NCBI RefSeq assembly: GCF_018691265.1
Contig: NW_024881322.1
Coordinates: 3,100,001-3,164,000, forward strand
DNA length: 64,000 bases
From: Tyto alba
Lineage: Eukaryota; Chordata; Aves; Strigiformes; Tytonidae
Direction of reading: 5' to 3'
Shown here piece by piece: positions 37,056 through 48,430 of this stretch (its first letter is position 1; each line of letters opens with the position of its first letter). Below the pieces are notes generated by a model, which was not told where the DNA came from, ran no database searches, and saw nothing but the letters and a program-made list of their open reading frames with translations. The position numbers were made by a program, and so were the translations under genes.

Positions 37056-38670
37056 GAGACCCACCTGTTTACAGTTTCACTTTTTAGTTCTCATCTGCAA
37101 CGCTGCAACTGCGCTGCTTGCAAACACAACAAGGGGACCTCTCTTCCTCTTTTTTTACTTTCCTGTAGGCAGTCTGCCTTCTCCTGAAGTGCCATTGAAT
37201 TCTAAAACTCAAGGAAGAATTTAGTCAGCAAGTGGTTGGGAGTGTAAAGGAAAGAAGAGGGAAGAGAAAGTAAAGATGCAGGTAAGTGTCAAACTAAACA
37301 AGCGAAGGAATCTATAGCACCAATATCAAAGCAGCACAAGCCACAATGGCTGAGAACCTGAGGCTGATGTGATTTACTTTCATGCCTTAGGACATTCAGT
37401 TCCACATAATCCACTGTCAAAGTCAATTATAAATATTACAGTATCTGCTAGTGGAACTGATCCAATCCAGTCACAAGAAAATATCAAATTCTGCCTGTAA
37501 GGTACCTGAGCACTTAATGACAAGGATTTATACCAAGATACAATCAAAATGAACAAGCTGTACAAAAGAGCAAACCAAAGCTAGGAAACCAGGTTGCTTG
37601 TGTCTGTGTTTTTAATACCTGCACTTGATTTCTCAGGGGCTTATTGTAAACTTTCTTCAAACAAAACAGCATTAGGAAACAAAGGACTAAAGATTTTTTT
37701 TTAACACCAGTCCATAAAGTTACTTTCCTAAGTCTATGTTAATATATCAAAATAGACATAATTATTAGATTTTTAAAACACTCAGGGCCTGGCACCTTCT
37801 ACTGAAATCAGTAACACCATCTCTAAACACATGACTTTACCACTACTGAGAGGATGATCCACTCTTGAATGTGATGAAGTAGTGTTATTTGAAGAAGGAA
37901 ACTGTGCTGGTAGGCACAGAGAAGTGCTTTGAAGAGTTTGAAATCAGAGTACAGTCTCTTTTTGTCAAAGATATACAGGTGGAACTGTTTCTTTAGAACT
38001 GGAACTGCTCCCCGGATCTTTCCCCAGTTTTACGGCAGACAGGTGAGTAATGATTTTTACTCTATCTGCTTGGCTAAGAAACACCAGCCTGTTCCAGCAA
38101 AAGAGGAGCTTGGCCACATTTATTTCTGTCTTTGCCCTTTTTTGACTTGTGTAAAATTGCCATGTACTTCAACACACAGCCCCTAACACTTTGGAAATTC
38201 CGGCTGGCACAGAGAAGAGCAGCATGTGCCCTCAGAAACACATGCTGCTGTGAGCACATCGAATCTATTCTCCTCACTTGAAAGTGGCTTCTCAACAGGC
38301 AACAAATGAAGTTCTAGTTCTTCCAGATGGCAGGGTGTCTAAAAGATCAACAAAACCTCCAAAATGAACATTATGATCAACATAATCCCATGGCCCAAAC
38401 CTGCACCATGGGAGTAGTCCAAACCCCACCACACAAGTTCAGGCTGACTTTCTCTCACTTTCTCTTCTTCTAGCATTAACACAAAACAGTAGGAATCGTG
38501 TACATTTTAATCTTAAATTCCATTGCACTTACTCTTCCTCTTAAGAAGCTACAGAGTGGGCAGCAGAGTCAGGCAGCCAGTACTCTGCCATGTAACCAGG
38601 AAATGTAAAGGCCATACCAAGTGGTGACATAGGTGGGAAAGAACTAGTGGATTGCTTAGCTCACCCTCAT

Positions 38671-38708
38671 CTAGTGTATAAACTCACAACTAGTGTATAA
38701 ACTTACCT
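38671..38708. repeat. 19-bp tandem duplication
   Basis: ctagtgtataaactcacaa is followed directly by ctagtgtataaacttacct. The two units differ at only two or three bases at their ends, so the duplication is fairly recent. Confidence 0.85.
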
Positions 38709-40068
38709 CTGTAGGTAAGCAAAATTGCTAAGAGGTGCACAGAAGTGCACTCATCACAAGGAAGAATCACTCAGTCCTACTGTAAAATCAGAAAGTAAGA
38801 GAGGAGACTGGATGAAATTTTCATTTCTAACTTCAAACACCTCATCAAGCCAGGTCTGGACAATTATGATGCACTGATATAAGTGTAACTTGTGGGAAGG
38901 AAGCTGGTTTGCTGGACACACTCTATTAACAGACAAATTGCTATGGCACAGGCAGGCTCAGGGAAAACAAAGCCTACAAGAACAGAAAGTACATATTCTT
39001 AACAGAGGAAAATTGTGCTTCTACTGTTCCTCTTGAAAACAGTTTGTTTGACTTCTCCTGAGTACGTTAACAACTTACTCTCAATTCTTTTTAATAGGAA
39101 GGATTCCACTGAAAATTGTGGATAGCACAGGAGACTAGTTTTAGTCCACCTTTCTAGCACAGTAAAAATCTTTCTACACTATATAATTTCCTTTGCTACA
39201 ATGAATCATTATAAAGTCAGCTGAAGTGCAAGATAACATATCTTAAGAACCTTCAAAGAAAAAAAATATAATAGTATCTACCTAATTATACATCAAAGAG
39301 TACTTTAGAAATAAATTCTGTTATCTGCAATGTTAGAATTTTTTTTAGTGCTCTACTTTAGTAATAATATAAGAACTGTGCTGCTTGAATTAACCATTCT
39401 GCATAACTGTGCTCAGATATCAGGGGTGTCCAAATTTACTTTTACATGTCCACTCTATTCTTATCATTAGATTCTCATTCCATACTTCCCACAAAAATAT
39501 TCAATTCTTAATGCAGAAGTACTTCCACTGTGGTCCTTTTTAATAGCTTCAGTCTTGTCACAGTTCAGCATAATATTTCATAAAACTTCTTTTTGAGTTA
39601 AAGGGCATGAAGTTCCAATAATACCGGTAATGTATATTGCATTTGTATTTCAGTTTTCAATTATTTTCACATTTCTATTATCACTTTCTCCACAAAAATG
39701 TTTATATGGGGGCAGTCTCATTTTACACATAAGAATACATCTAATTCTGACATCCATCTGGTATGCTGTCTGGAAACCTTTTTTATTATATTTGTCACAG
39801 CATATTTAGAGGTAAACTTACTCTGTGACATTTCAAGATATAACAGCATTTTCTTCTGCACACTAATGAAAATGCTAAAAATCTCCTGTATTATGCTGAA
39901 AATTTGCCCTAAATCATACCCTGAATCATAGACACGATGTTTTTTCAAGGTACTTTGAATCTGCGTGTTATTTTGCACCTAAAATGCTTAATCAAAGTTG
40001 ATCAGAGTTGAGGCTGGAAGGGACCTCTGGTCCACCTCTGTTCAACCCCCCAGCACAAGCAAGGCCAC

Positions 40069-40305
40069 CTAGAGCCAGTTGCCCACGACCCTTCCCAGAC
40101 AGCTTCCGAGTATCTCCAAGGTGGGAGACTCCACAACCCCCCCAGGCAGCCTGTGCCAGCGCTCAGTCATCCTCACAGTGAAAAAGTGTCTCCTGACATT
40201 CAGAGGGAACCTCCTGTATTTCAGTTTCTGCCCATTGGCTCTTGTCCTGTCACTGGGCACCACTGGAAAGAGTCCGGCTCCATCTTCCTTGCACCCTCCT
40301 TTCAA
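40069..40305 (-). pseudogene. CR1 ORF2 C-terminal remnant
   Basis: A 78-residue open piece of the LINE polyprotein C-terminus. GLFPVVPSDRTRANGQKLKY and HFFTVRMTERWHRLPGGVVE correspond to the conserved end of CR1 ORF2. It begins at an internal methionine and is not a gene of its own. The next upstream RT piece (40508-40780) is in another frame, which shows at least one frameshift. Confidence 0.85.
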
Positions 40306-40593
40306 GCATTGATATTAACTGATAAGATCTCCCCAAGCCTTCTCTTCTCCAGGCTGAACAGTCCCAACTCTCCCAGCCTTTCCTCATAGGAAAGATGCTC
40401 CAGTCCCTTAATAGTTTCCATGGTCATTCACTGGACTGTCTCCAGTATGTCCATGTCTCTCTCGTATCGGGGAGCCCAGGACTGGACACGGTGCTTCAGG
40501 TGGGGCCTCACCAGTGCTGAGTAGAGTGCAAGGACCACCTCCCTTGACATGCTGGCAGTGCTTTACCTAATGGAGCCCAAAAATACACTAGTC

Positions 40594-40609
40594 TTTTTTT
40601 TTTTTTTTT
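40594..40609. repeat. T16 tract inside CR1
   Basis: A T run (A on the sense strand) that interrupts the RT reading frame of the CR1 copy, probably a later expansion. Confidence 0.8.
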
Positions 40610-40896
40610 GTTACAAGGACACATTGCTGGCTCATGTTCTACTTGGAGTCCACCAGGACCCCCAGGACTTTTTCTGCCAAGCTGCTTCCAGCATTTATTA
40701 TGCATGGGGTTGTTCCTCCCCAGGTCCAACAGGAGCCAGCAATTTGCCCTTGCAATAGAAGAGCGTTGCCAGCAGGCCAAGGGCGATATATTGATACCTG
40801 AAGGGAGAGTATTGGATTCAGTATCGATCCCTGGGGTACACTGCTTGTTACTGGCCTCCAGCTAGACTTTGTGCCACCGATTACAACTCTGTGGGC

Positions 40897-41085
40897 TCAC
40901 CTGTTCACTGACTTTTCAACCCCACTCACCGCCTGCTCATCTGGCCCATACTCCAGCTCCTCTGTGAGCATCTTTTGGGAGGCAGTGTTGAACACCCCAC
41001 TGAAGTCAAAGTATACAATATCCACTGCTCTTAAGTTTACCAGAAGCATGATTTCCTCTCCTACTCTTTTATTGTTCATTAACAC
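40897..41085 (-). pseudogene. CR1 reverse-transcriptase palm remnant
   Basis: A 62-residue open piece with LRAVDIVYFDF and LTEELEYGPDEQAV, matching the part of CR1 RT around its first catalytic aspartate. The usual SKAFDTV is changed to SGVFNTA. The copy ends near 41103 within the RT domain. Confidence 0.85.
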
Positions 41086-42054
41086 ATCAATATTCCCGGT
41101 GTGCTACAGTTAACGGTTTTAAAAGAGAGTAGGTCAGACATTCAGCATTTATCAATTGGTTCATTGCCCCTGAAATCAGTGATACAGTACTTCTTCCCCA
41201 TCAGATCAGGAATCAGCCTTTAGTTCTGGGAAGAGAGAGCAAGAACAACAGAAGAGCAACCAAGTTCATGTTTCCTTTTTTATTTTTTTTTATCCTTTTG
41301 TCTTTATAAATTCACTTCTCTGGGGCATCCTTGAGGATGTCTCTATGAGATGGCTGAAAGAACAGAGAATGATGGGCTGGTAACTGGGATGGAAGAATGT
41401 CCTATACCTAGCAGTCCTTAAAAAAAGCAACAGAAGAGTGGGACATGAAAAGCTGGAATCCCTAACAGAACAAAAGGAGTGGTGACACAATAAAAGACTA
41501 CTCAGAGACAACAGCCTCCATTGCTCCTCAGCTTTGATTAAACTCCAGAGCAGGCTCATCTTGTGTACTGAATGAACCAACAGATCCTTTAGAAATAAAT
41601 GGGAAAGCCTTGGTGGCACAGAACTAATTAAAAACTGACAGAAATCATACACCCAATGAGAAATCATTAAGAACAGCTTAAAACTATAAATTCCTTACAC
41701 ATTTTACCCTCGGTGTAGTTTCTTTCTTTTAGTTAAACTTCATATTCAAATTTAGATGTTTCCAAATGGTTCACCTTTTTACATGCAACATCCAAAATCT
41801 TTTAAATAATCTTATTTAAAAAAAAAGAGAGAAAAATTCCTTCTTTTTTTAAGATGTTAATTCTCAGAGGGGAGGTGTCATAGGAGACAAATGTGAAATC
41901 TCAAAGTAAAATCCATCTTTCAAAGGGTAAAAAGTAGTATAGTTATATAATTAAAAAGGTAGAGTAATAAAATAGTAATAGCACTGGTAACTTCTTTCTA
42001 AAGATTTTGGAAAGCTGTATAAATACTGATGTAGATGTAAACATTATATCTGGA

Positions 42055-42170
42055 AACTAGGAAATAGTTTTATTTCAGAGATAAACAAAGGCACACTAAC
42101 TAAAGGTTAACTAATTAGCTCAGGGTCACTCAGCTATATCATGGAAACAGAAAGGGGAATGCAGAACAGC
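42055..42170 (+). mobile_element. MIR-like ancient SINE fragment
   Basis: tttatttcagagataaacaa, then aggcacac, then agctcagggtcactcagcta follow the order of the MIR 3' region (cattttacagatgaggaaactgaggcac ... ggtcacacagct). An inserted, tandem-like actaactaaaggttaacta lies between the blocks. The fragment is old and diverged. Confidence 0.5.
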
Positions 42171-43807
42171 TGTGCTTGGGCACTGTTTTAAAAATATTAA
42201 TGAAAACTGCTCTGAAGTCACATGCCTGCTTCCTAGATTGCATTCCATTCGGGAGTACTATCTATCCAGAAAACAGATCACCTTGTGCCTTGCATTGGCA
42301 AACAAAAGAAGTTACAAATCTGCCAATACAGTACCTTAGTAATGAAACATGTATAATATACAGTATGGAACAAATGGAAAGGCAAAGTTGTGAAGATGTT
42401 TTGTCATTTTCTTACCTGCTTTTATTACTGTAGACAAATGAGAACAGGGTTGTGTGGAAAGACTAAATGATTAGAAGAAATGCAAAACAGAATCACCTGG
42501 ATAAAATAAAATTCTAATATAAAAATGTGACTGATAATGAAGTGGGAGGAAGAAGCTGCATGCTTACATGCACTCATTTTTTGTCAGTGCAGGACTGAAT
42601 CTATTCTACAGCATTAGCTACCAAGGTGAGAAATAATCAGACTCTATTCCAGATCTGTTCCTCTAAAAATGTGGTAATGTATATGCAGAGCAATACTGCA
42701 ACACAGTCAGCAACATCCTAGACAGGCTTCTATGCAGGCAAAGCATGAAGAGTATAATTCACTGGTATTATACTGAGTTATTTCAATAGAGACACAAGAG
42801 AAATCAAATAAAAAATGAAAGGTGAAACTCTTCCTTGATATGGTATTAGTCGCTGTCTTTATTTTTAAAATATGCGATAAGGGATGAGGCATACATAGTG
42901 TTAATATCCTGTTTGTTATCGTTATACTGAATTTAGCAGTCTATTTAACAATCAGGATTTTAATCTTATTTTAATGTGACTCCTAAACCTAACATGGCAC
43001 TTGTATGAGTCCAATCTGTTCCTGAAGAAGCACTGCATGTTCAGGTAACATTTGTGAGGAAGAAGCTTTAAATTTACAATTCTGTTATTTCCAAAATGTC
43101 ACGTAAGTAACAAGAACACCAGCTCCACATGATTGTACAACTTTCCCCAATTGCAAGTCCAAAAGACAGTGGGAAAGATAAGAGATGCTTGGGACAACTT
43201 GAACATTGAATATCCCAAGACAATTCAGATCTTTTAATATGAATGTGTTTTACTTACCATCAATGATGAACACACAGTTCTTTCTAGCCTTATATATAAA
43301 GCATCCTGGTTGCTATTTTGCATTGCAGTAGGGCTAGATAATATCAGAATGATTTGATGGAAAATGCTTTGATTTGTTTTAATGATAGTGTGAAGTTTTG
43401 ACAGAACTTATACACCAAAGCCAAAATGGTCTGTATTTTTAAAACCTATATCAAATTTTCATTTGCATTAGTGTCAGTCTGTTAATCTTTATATCAGTTC
43501 TTCATTTAAGCAACACATGTAGAAGTTTAACACACCCACATACATTCCTTTGTTATCATTTTAGCCATTCACCTAACCAAAAAGACAGATTTTGAAGTGC
43601 ACTGTAGTTGGAATTTTATGCATCTTAACAGATCCAGAAGCACATTTTGATGGCCATGGAATAAGGAATTAGGAAACAGAGATACAAAGGCTATTGATGT
43701 TGGAATTTGCAAATGGAGACATTTTGTTAAGACTTTATCCAGAGCTATGTGATCACGTTTAATTTCTTTAAAATTTGCCTGTTTTAGAAGAGGAAAATGT
43801 TTACCTT

Positions 43808-43831
43808 AAAAAAAAAAAAAAAAAAAAAAAA
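43808..43831. repeat. Poly-A tract (A24)
   Basis: Longest A run in the window. Confidence 0.9.
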
Positions 43832-44641
43832 GAACACTGATTAATATGCATTTTAAAAAGTCCAATACATTAAAGGTTTTCTTTAGTGTGTTCTAAATGC
43901 TGTAAAGATTCTCAGTCATCCTGCATTTTCCCAGTTCTCTTTTTTATTCCTCAGCAGTACACTGTCAAGGCAAATCATATCAAGGTATCTCCACAGAAAA
44001 AAATGACCACGTATATTCAGAAGATACTAATAAATTTTATAACCTTGATTTATACAATGTAGTGGTAGTTTTTTTTTCAGATTTTGCACACATAATTGCA
44101 ATTTATTTTAAAAAATCCAACAGCTTTCTATCTTGTGACAGCAAAGCCTCTCTCATCTTTTGAGTAAAACCTTTAAAGGACATCTCACTGTATTCCTTTT
44201 TATTAGCAGTCCGTAAAGCTGAAGCAAGAATATTCTCATTTCATTGAAAGTGAAAAATAATTTGCATCATTTGGGACTCAAACCCCATGATCTACTAGAG
44301 AAAAATCATATGAGAAAATGGAAAATATTAAATAACTGTAGCAGAAAAGGAGCTAAAATAGGTGATCTTTAGAAACATGAATAAATCAGGTGTTTTACTT
44401 AAGATGTCATGGAATTGGATATATTTTCTGAGCAAGTTACAAGATCATTAATTTACACAATATTCAAAAGCTGGAACTCAGAGAAAGAAGCATGCAAGAG
44501 CAAGCAACTCCTGCCAATTAATGTAATACATCTTTTACTATAGCTTACAACTCTATGGAGCTGATGATAACTAAACTAACTTACGTCCCTGATCTGTCAT
44601 TCTTTCATCTCTCAGATAAGTGCCATCAACTGCATCACGAT

Positions 44642-44660
44642 AGAAGGGCTAAGCCCTTCT
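44642..44660. repeat. 9-bp perfect inverted repeat
   Basis: agaagggct and agcccttct flank a single A. It may be a chance palindrome; no terminator context applies in a vertebrate genome. Confidence 0.8.
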
Positions 44661-44900
44661 CTCTGTGTCTGCACCTGGAAAGTTTTCACCCAGCAGACAT
44701 TTCATGAAAATCAGTATATTCCTCAGAAAGTTTTAGTTTTACATGTGAACATTTTTTTTCAAAAGAATGTCTCATCAGAAAATTCATGATCTGAATTCTT
44801 AAGTACCCTCATGGCAAATAATATCTTCCTCTGATATCATTTTTCATTAGTTTCCTTCCACACAGAGATTATTATATGTTCTTAATAAAACAGTCATCAA

Positions 44901-44922
44901 AGACAGACAGAAAGACAGACAC
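44901..44922. repeat. GACA-type microsatellite
   Basis: agacagacagaaagacagac: AGAC units with one interruption. Confidence 0.8.
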
Positions 44923-47207
44923 TTTAAGGAAGATTAAAACTGCTTATCACAGCGTACAAAGAAGACTTAAGAGTGTAGTAAGGAATCAATATTCAGGAGC
45001 AATCAGTTATTCACAGTACATATTATCCACAGTCTGTAAGACTTGGCTGTAAATGGAGAGTTAAGAGCAGTACTTAATTTGGACATCTGCACTCTCAAAA
45101 CAGATTTCCCAGTCTTCTGAGTAGGCTGCACAGTGAAACAGGTCTGGCAGTCCTGGACAGTAAACACTGAATATGTCATAACTTTCTCAGTTAGAGGTCC
45201 ACAATATGGCTCCAAATCCATTTTTGGCACCTAATCAGAACGGCTAAGACATAATGTTAATAAAAGAGTCCAGAGACTGTTCTCTGGCTCTAAGGCCATG
45301 TGGCAGATGCACACCACATACAATTTGACCCTGAGTCCCTCTGAGCCCCATGAATTGCCCCTCTGACCAGAAAAGACAATTATTTTTTACTGTGTTTTCT
45401 TTTCAGTTCAGACTGCCTGAAATAACATGACAGATGTTCATACAGCTCCTCTAGCTTTGGTTGTTCTCTGCCTGTAAAATTTTAAATCTAAAAATAGAAC
45501 TTAAATATTCCTTCCATAATGATATGTCACACTGAAACAGCAGGCAAAAAAATGAGTATGTATTACCACATACTACTGCTGTGGCTGGTAGCTGTACTGT
45601 AATTAAAAATTGTTAATGGTTCTATTATAGGTGTCTAATTCTTAGGTTTTATCATTTAGCCTTAAAAGATAATGACTTCATTTTAATTCATTTACTTGAG
45701 TGAGTAATCCTGACTTGTGAAAGGAGTCCTGTTAATGAGTCACACCAATAAAGGTGCGGGATTAGCCCCAAACTGAAAATAACATTTACAGTGTAAACTT
45801 TAGCTGACAGCCACATTTCTTTCCTTCCCCTCCTCTACCTGTAAACAAAAAAGAACAGCTTCATCTGAACTAAAATGAAAATATGTAGATGCTCTCAGTT
45901 AACACTGGATTTGTTTTCAGAATGAAATACAAAATTTATCAAGTGAGTAGTCATTATAGGGTTATGATTTCTTCTGAAAAAAATCTTTGAAATGTAGTTC
46001 TGTTGTTTATCTTTGCTCGTGATCAGTGGTCAGTGCTCTTCTAAAGCAAAATCCAAAGGATTTTATTGCAAATCTTACAGAAGAGGCTGTGTTTATACTC
46101 ACTTCATACTCAATACAAGCCCAAGTTCACTTCAAATCCAGTAGCAATTGGTCAGATCCAACAGAAATGTTTGTTTCTGAATAATGCCTACATAAAATTA
46201 CTTTCATTGGAAAATATGAAGCGTTTACATGTTATAAATGTATATTTGACCATCTAAGGTCTGGTCTTTTTCACAACTATCAGTCCATCACAGTACAGAA
46301 GAAATTCAGTCATTTTGGTGGAGATTTTATCTGCATATTTATGCAGTATCTCTACTGTGGGATTTCCCAGATTCACAAGGTACTCCTTGCACGTCACACT
46401 CCACACTCCGTAGCACTGTATTTTTTCCTGCAACACTGTTATTTTAGACAGGACGTCAAATGACGTGCCAGTGCATCAACAGAGATCCTGCATCACTTAG
46501 CATACCTACACATAGAAGTGCTAAGTCACAGTGCAGAATGATGTTTCTTTGAGGGACATGAACTCCAGGGTACTGATGGCCAATAAAACAATCCAGTTTC
46601 TTCTGCTAGGATGAACAAGGGAAGTGAATGTATATCACAGAAGCTAGGAAGGAGTTCGTGCATCAAAACTGGTGACAGAAGGGTTCGACATTCAAGGTAC
46701 TAACAGTGCTGGAGAACTAATGAAAAGGAGGCCAAGCCAAGGATGATTCTGATGATTTACCTTACTTTGAGCTGCTTATTTTAAAAGGGATATTGAGCTC
46801 ATAAAACTAGATCAGGATTTTTAAGGGCAAAGTTTGATCCTGATGAGCTAAAATCCTGCCATGATAAGCCAGTCCCCCAGCTCAGTCGTTTCAGCAATGC
46901 AGGAAGCTGATCTTATCAACACATTAATTTCAGATCACAGAGAACTTTCAAGACAGAAATTAAATATTTAAAAAACACAAGAAACCACAGCTAACACCCC
47001 AGCATTAGAATATGACAGAAAACAACTTGGAGGAAAGTTTGACTCAGAGCTCAGAGGAAAGGGCCAAGAGCAGGATGAGCAAAAGTGCTTAGGTGTGTTA
47101 ACAGCTAAAAACCTATCTTAAGACAGCAGTCACTGAAAGAAAAGCTAGGCTAGGCATGTCTTTGAAAAGCTTGCCTATCGTTTAAATTCCAATGATAACA
47201 AGTGATT

Positions 47208-47229
47208 AAAAAAAAAAAAAAAAAAAAAA
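47208..47229. repeat. Poly-A tract (A22)
   Basis: Run of A on the plus strand with no recognised retroelement upstream. Confidence 0.9.
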
Positions 47230-47288
47230 GGATCAGGAGGCCTCAGGCTGAGATTTACAGGAATCAAGGAATTAATTTTATTTATCTA

Positions 47289-47308
47289 TGTATATACATA
47301 TATATACA
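47289..47308. repeat. TA/CA-rich low-complexity tract
   Basis: gtatatacatatatatacac: a decayed dinucleotide repeat that is nearly palindromic. Confidence 0.6.
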
Positions 47309-48019
47309 CTGAGCACCTAGGAGGCTTTGACAGAAAGCTAAAGTTGTGTTGTCTAGAGTAATTGAGAATTATTCCTGGGGCAAGGATTTTCTTCCAGGTC
47401 TTCAGTTACAAAGGAACTGGCAGAAATGCCCTGAGACATACCAGATTATGAGAGAATGCACCAAGTGAGGTGGGTCCTTTGTAACAGCCCTGAAAGTCTC
47501 AAAGGTTAGCAGTTTCCCTGATTTGTGTCAAAGGCTGAAAAACAAGATGAATAGGTCATAAACTAAATTAATACTTCATCAGACTACAGAAAGGGCAATG
47601 ATTGTGACCTGGGGACAAAGAAAATCTGGATATTGGAAATGCAAGTGTGCGACGGTACTGATCACAGAAGAGGTAGAAATAGCATTAAAACTCAAGGCTT
47701 CATGAACTACAGGGTTTCTGCCAATTTCCAACATGGTGCTCTGAAAGACTTAGCTCATGTATTCACATGAAAATACTTTCAATAAATGTCTCAAGTTGTC
47801 ATATGAACAGGTAGCAGCAATTATGGAGCTTGTGTTTATGAAAGCAGTGGGGACAGAAAAAGTGATCGAGACGTTTACTGCACTATTTGGACCTCAGTGG
47901 AGCATTGCTTTCAAAGAGATGATGCTGGTGGACAGAAATAAATACAAAATAGGTTCAAAGGCAGGTAAGTCCAGGCTAAACTTGACAGCATTCTTTTTTA
48001 AACAGCGATGGCTTTAAAA

Positions 48020-48430
48020 GAAAATCCTTAGATGTCCTCTCTCTGGACTTTGGTAAAATAGCTGATACAGGGCTATGTGGGAAATTAATAAATAATGCTA
48101 GATAAGAAAGAGGTAAAAGAGGAACAGTTAGACAGGTATTGCTAAAGGAAAAATGGAAACAAAGTGTTGGACAGTTGACAGTGTTGAAAGGGGCAATTTG
48201 ACATCGGAGGGAGCTTAATGGTGGTTACTTGAGGATCGGTTCTGGGGCCAATTCTTTTAAAATTGTCTTTCATGATCATGGCATAAAAATGAGTGGTATG
48301 ATGACACAAAGCAAAGAAGCATTGCCAATACAAAACAAAATCAGGTCAGTGCAGAAAAAAATTGGAATGAGCTGAAGACAGGAGTTGTGGAAAAAAGAGT
48401 GTGGACTGCAATACTATTTACCTTTCTGCA
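48020..48430 (+). mobile_element. Ancient CR1-like LINE fragment (RT region)
   Basis: From 48031 the plus strand encodes DVLSLDFGKIADTGLCGKL, matching the RT motif DVIYLDFSKAFDTVSHGKL. From about 48232 it encodes GSVLGPILLKLSF, matching the conserved GSVLGPILFNIFI block. The spacing between the two motifs is close to that in intact CR1. Later words such as gcattgccaatac fit the old CR1 lineage seen in turtles and crocodilians. Stops and frameshifts are frequent, so the copy is far older than the avian CR1 pieces at 40-41 and 52-54 kb. Confidence 0.75.

Larger units (their letters stand above)
31301..39989. other. Unique non-coding DNA with exon-like and regulatory-like spots
   Basis: No gene is recognised. 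Near 34.1-34.4 kb lies a third octamer palindrome (34219-34232) and an HNF1-like half palindrome (34312-34324) in complex unique sequence. Around 35760-35880 sequence resembles an old amniote repeat (aacttgtgtttg block), without a sure name. From 36.5 to 38.1 kb the sequence is purine-rich with several consensus splice sites, including an acceptor/donor pair at 37169-37281. A 19-bp tandem duplication is at 38671-38708. Confidence 0.5.
39990..41103 (-). mobile_element. CR1 LINE, 3' half (RT palm to 3' end), broken
   Basis: Sense is on the minus strand. At 41085-40897 the frame reads RAVDIVYFDFSGVFNTASQK, matching the reverse-transcriptase motif of CR1 (xVDIVYLDFSKAFDTVSH); the catalytic Asp-Phe block is present although neighbouring residues have changed. 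Toward lower coordinates follow the later RT region (ttacaaggacacattgctgg) and the C-terminal block at 40305-40069 with SDRTRANGQK, FFTVRM and WHRLPGGVVESPTLE, typical of the CR1 ORF2 end. The plus-strand words aggctggaagggacctctgg at 40011 mark the 3' UTR. The frames are disrupted and a section near 40780-40870 is shortened, so the copy is dead. The 5' part is missing, as is usual for CR1. Confidence 0.93.
41104..48019. other. Unique non-coding DNA with old repeat traces
   Basis: No gene is recognised. Contains the MIR-like fragment at 42055-42170, a 24-nt A tract at 43808, a GACA-type microsatellite at 44901, a 9-bp inverted repeat at 44642-44660 and an A22 tract at 47208. An open frame at 47757-48017 crosses a perfect splice-donor sequence at 47962-47970. 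The rest is AT-rich and featureless to me. Confidence 0.5.

Noticed and set aside
41290..41667. 125-codon minus-strand frame just beyond the CR1 3' half
   Set aside because: I checked whether it continued the CR1 RT domain; it shows none of the RT motifs and looks like chance sequence.
44642..44660. Perfect short inverted repeat as a terminator
   Set aside because: Intrinsic terminators of this kind do not apply to a vertebrate genome. There is no adjoining gene or T run with a role.
45407..45473. Strong acceptor (gtgttttcttttcag) with possible exon
   Set aside because: The only nearby donor (CCT|GTAAAA) is weak, so the pair is not convincing.
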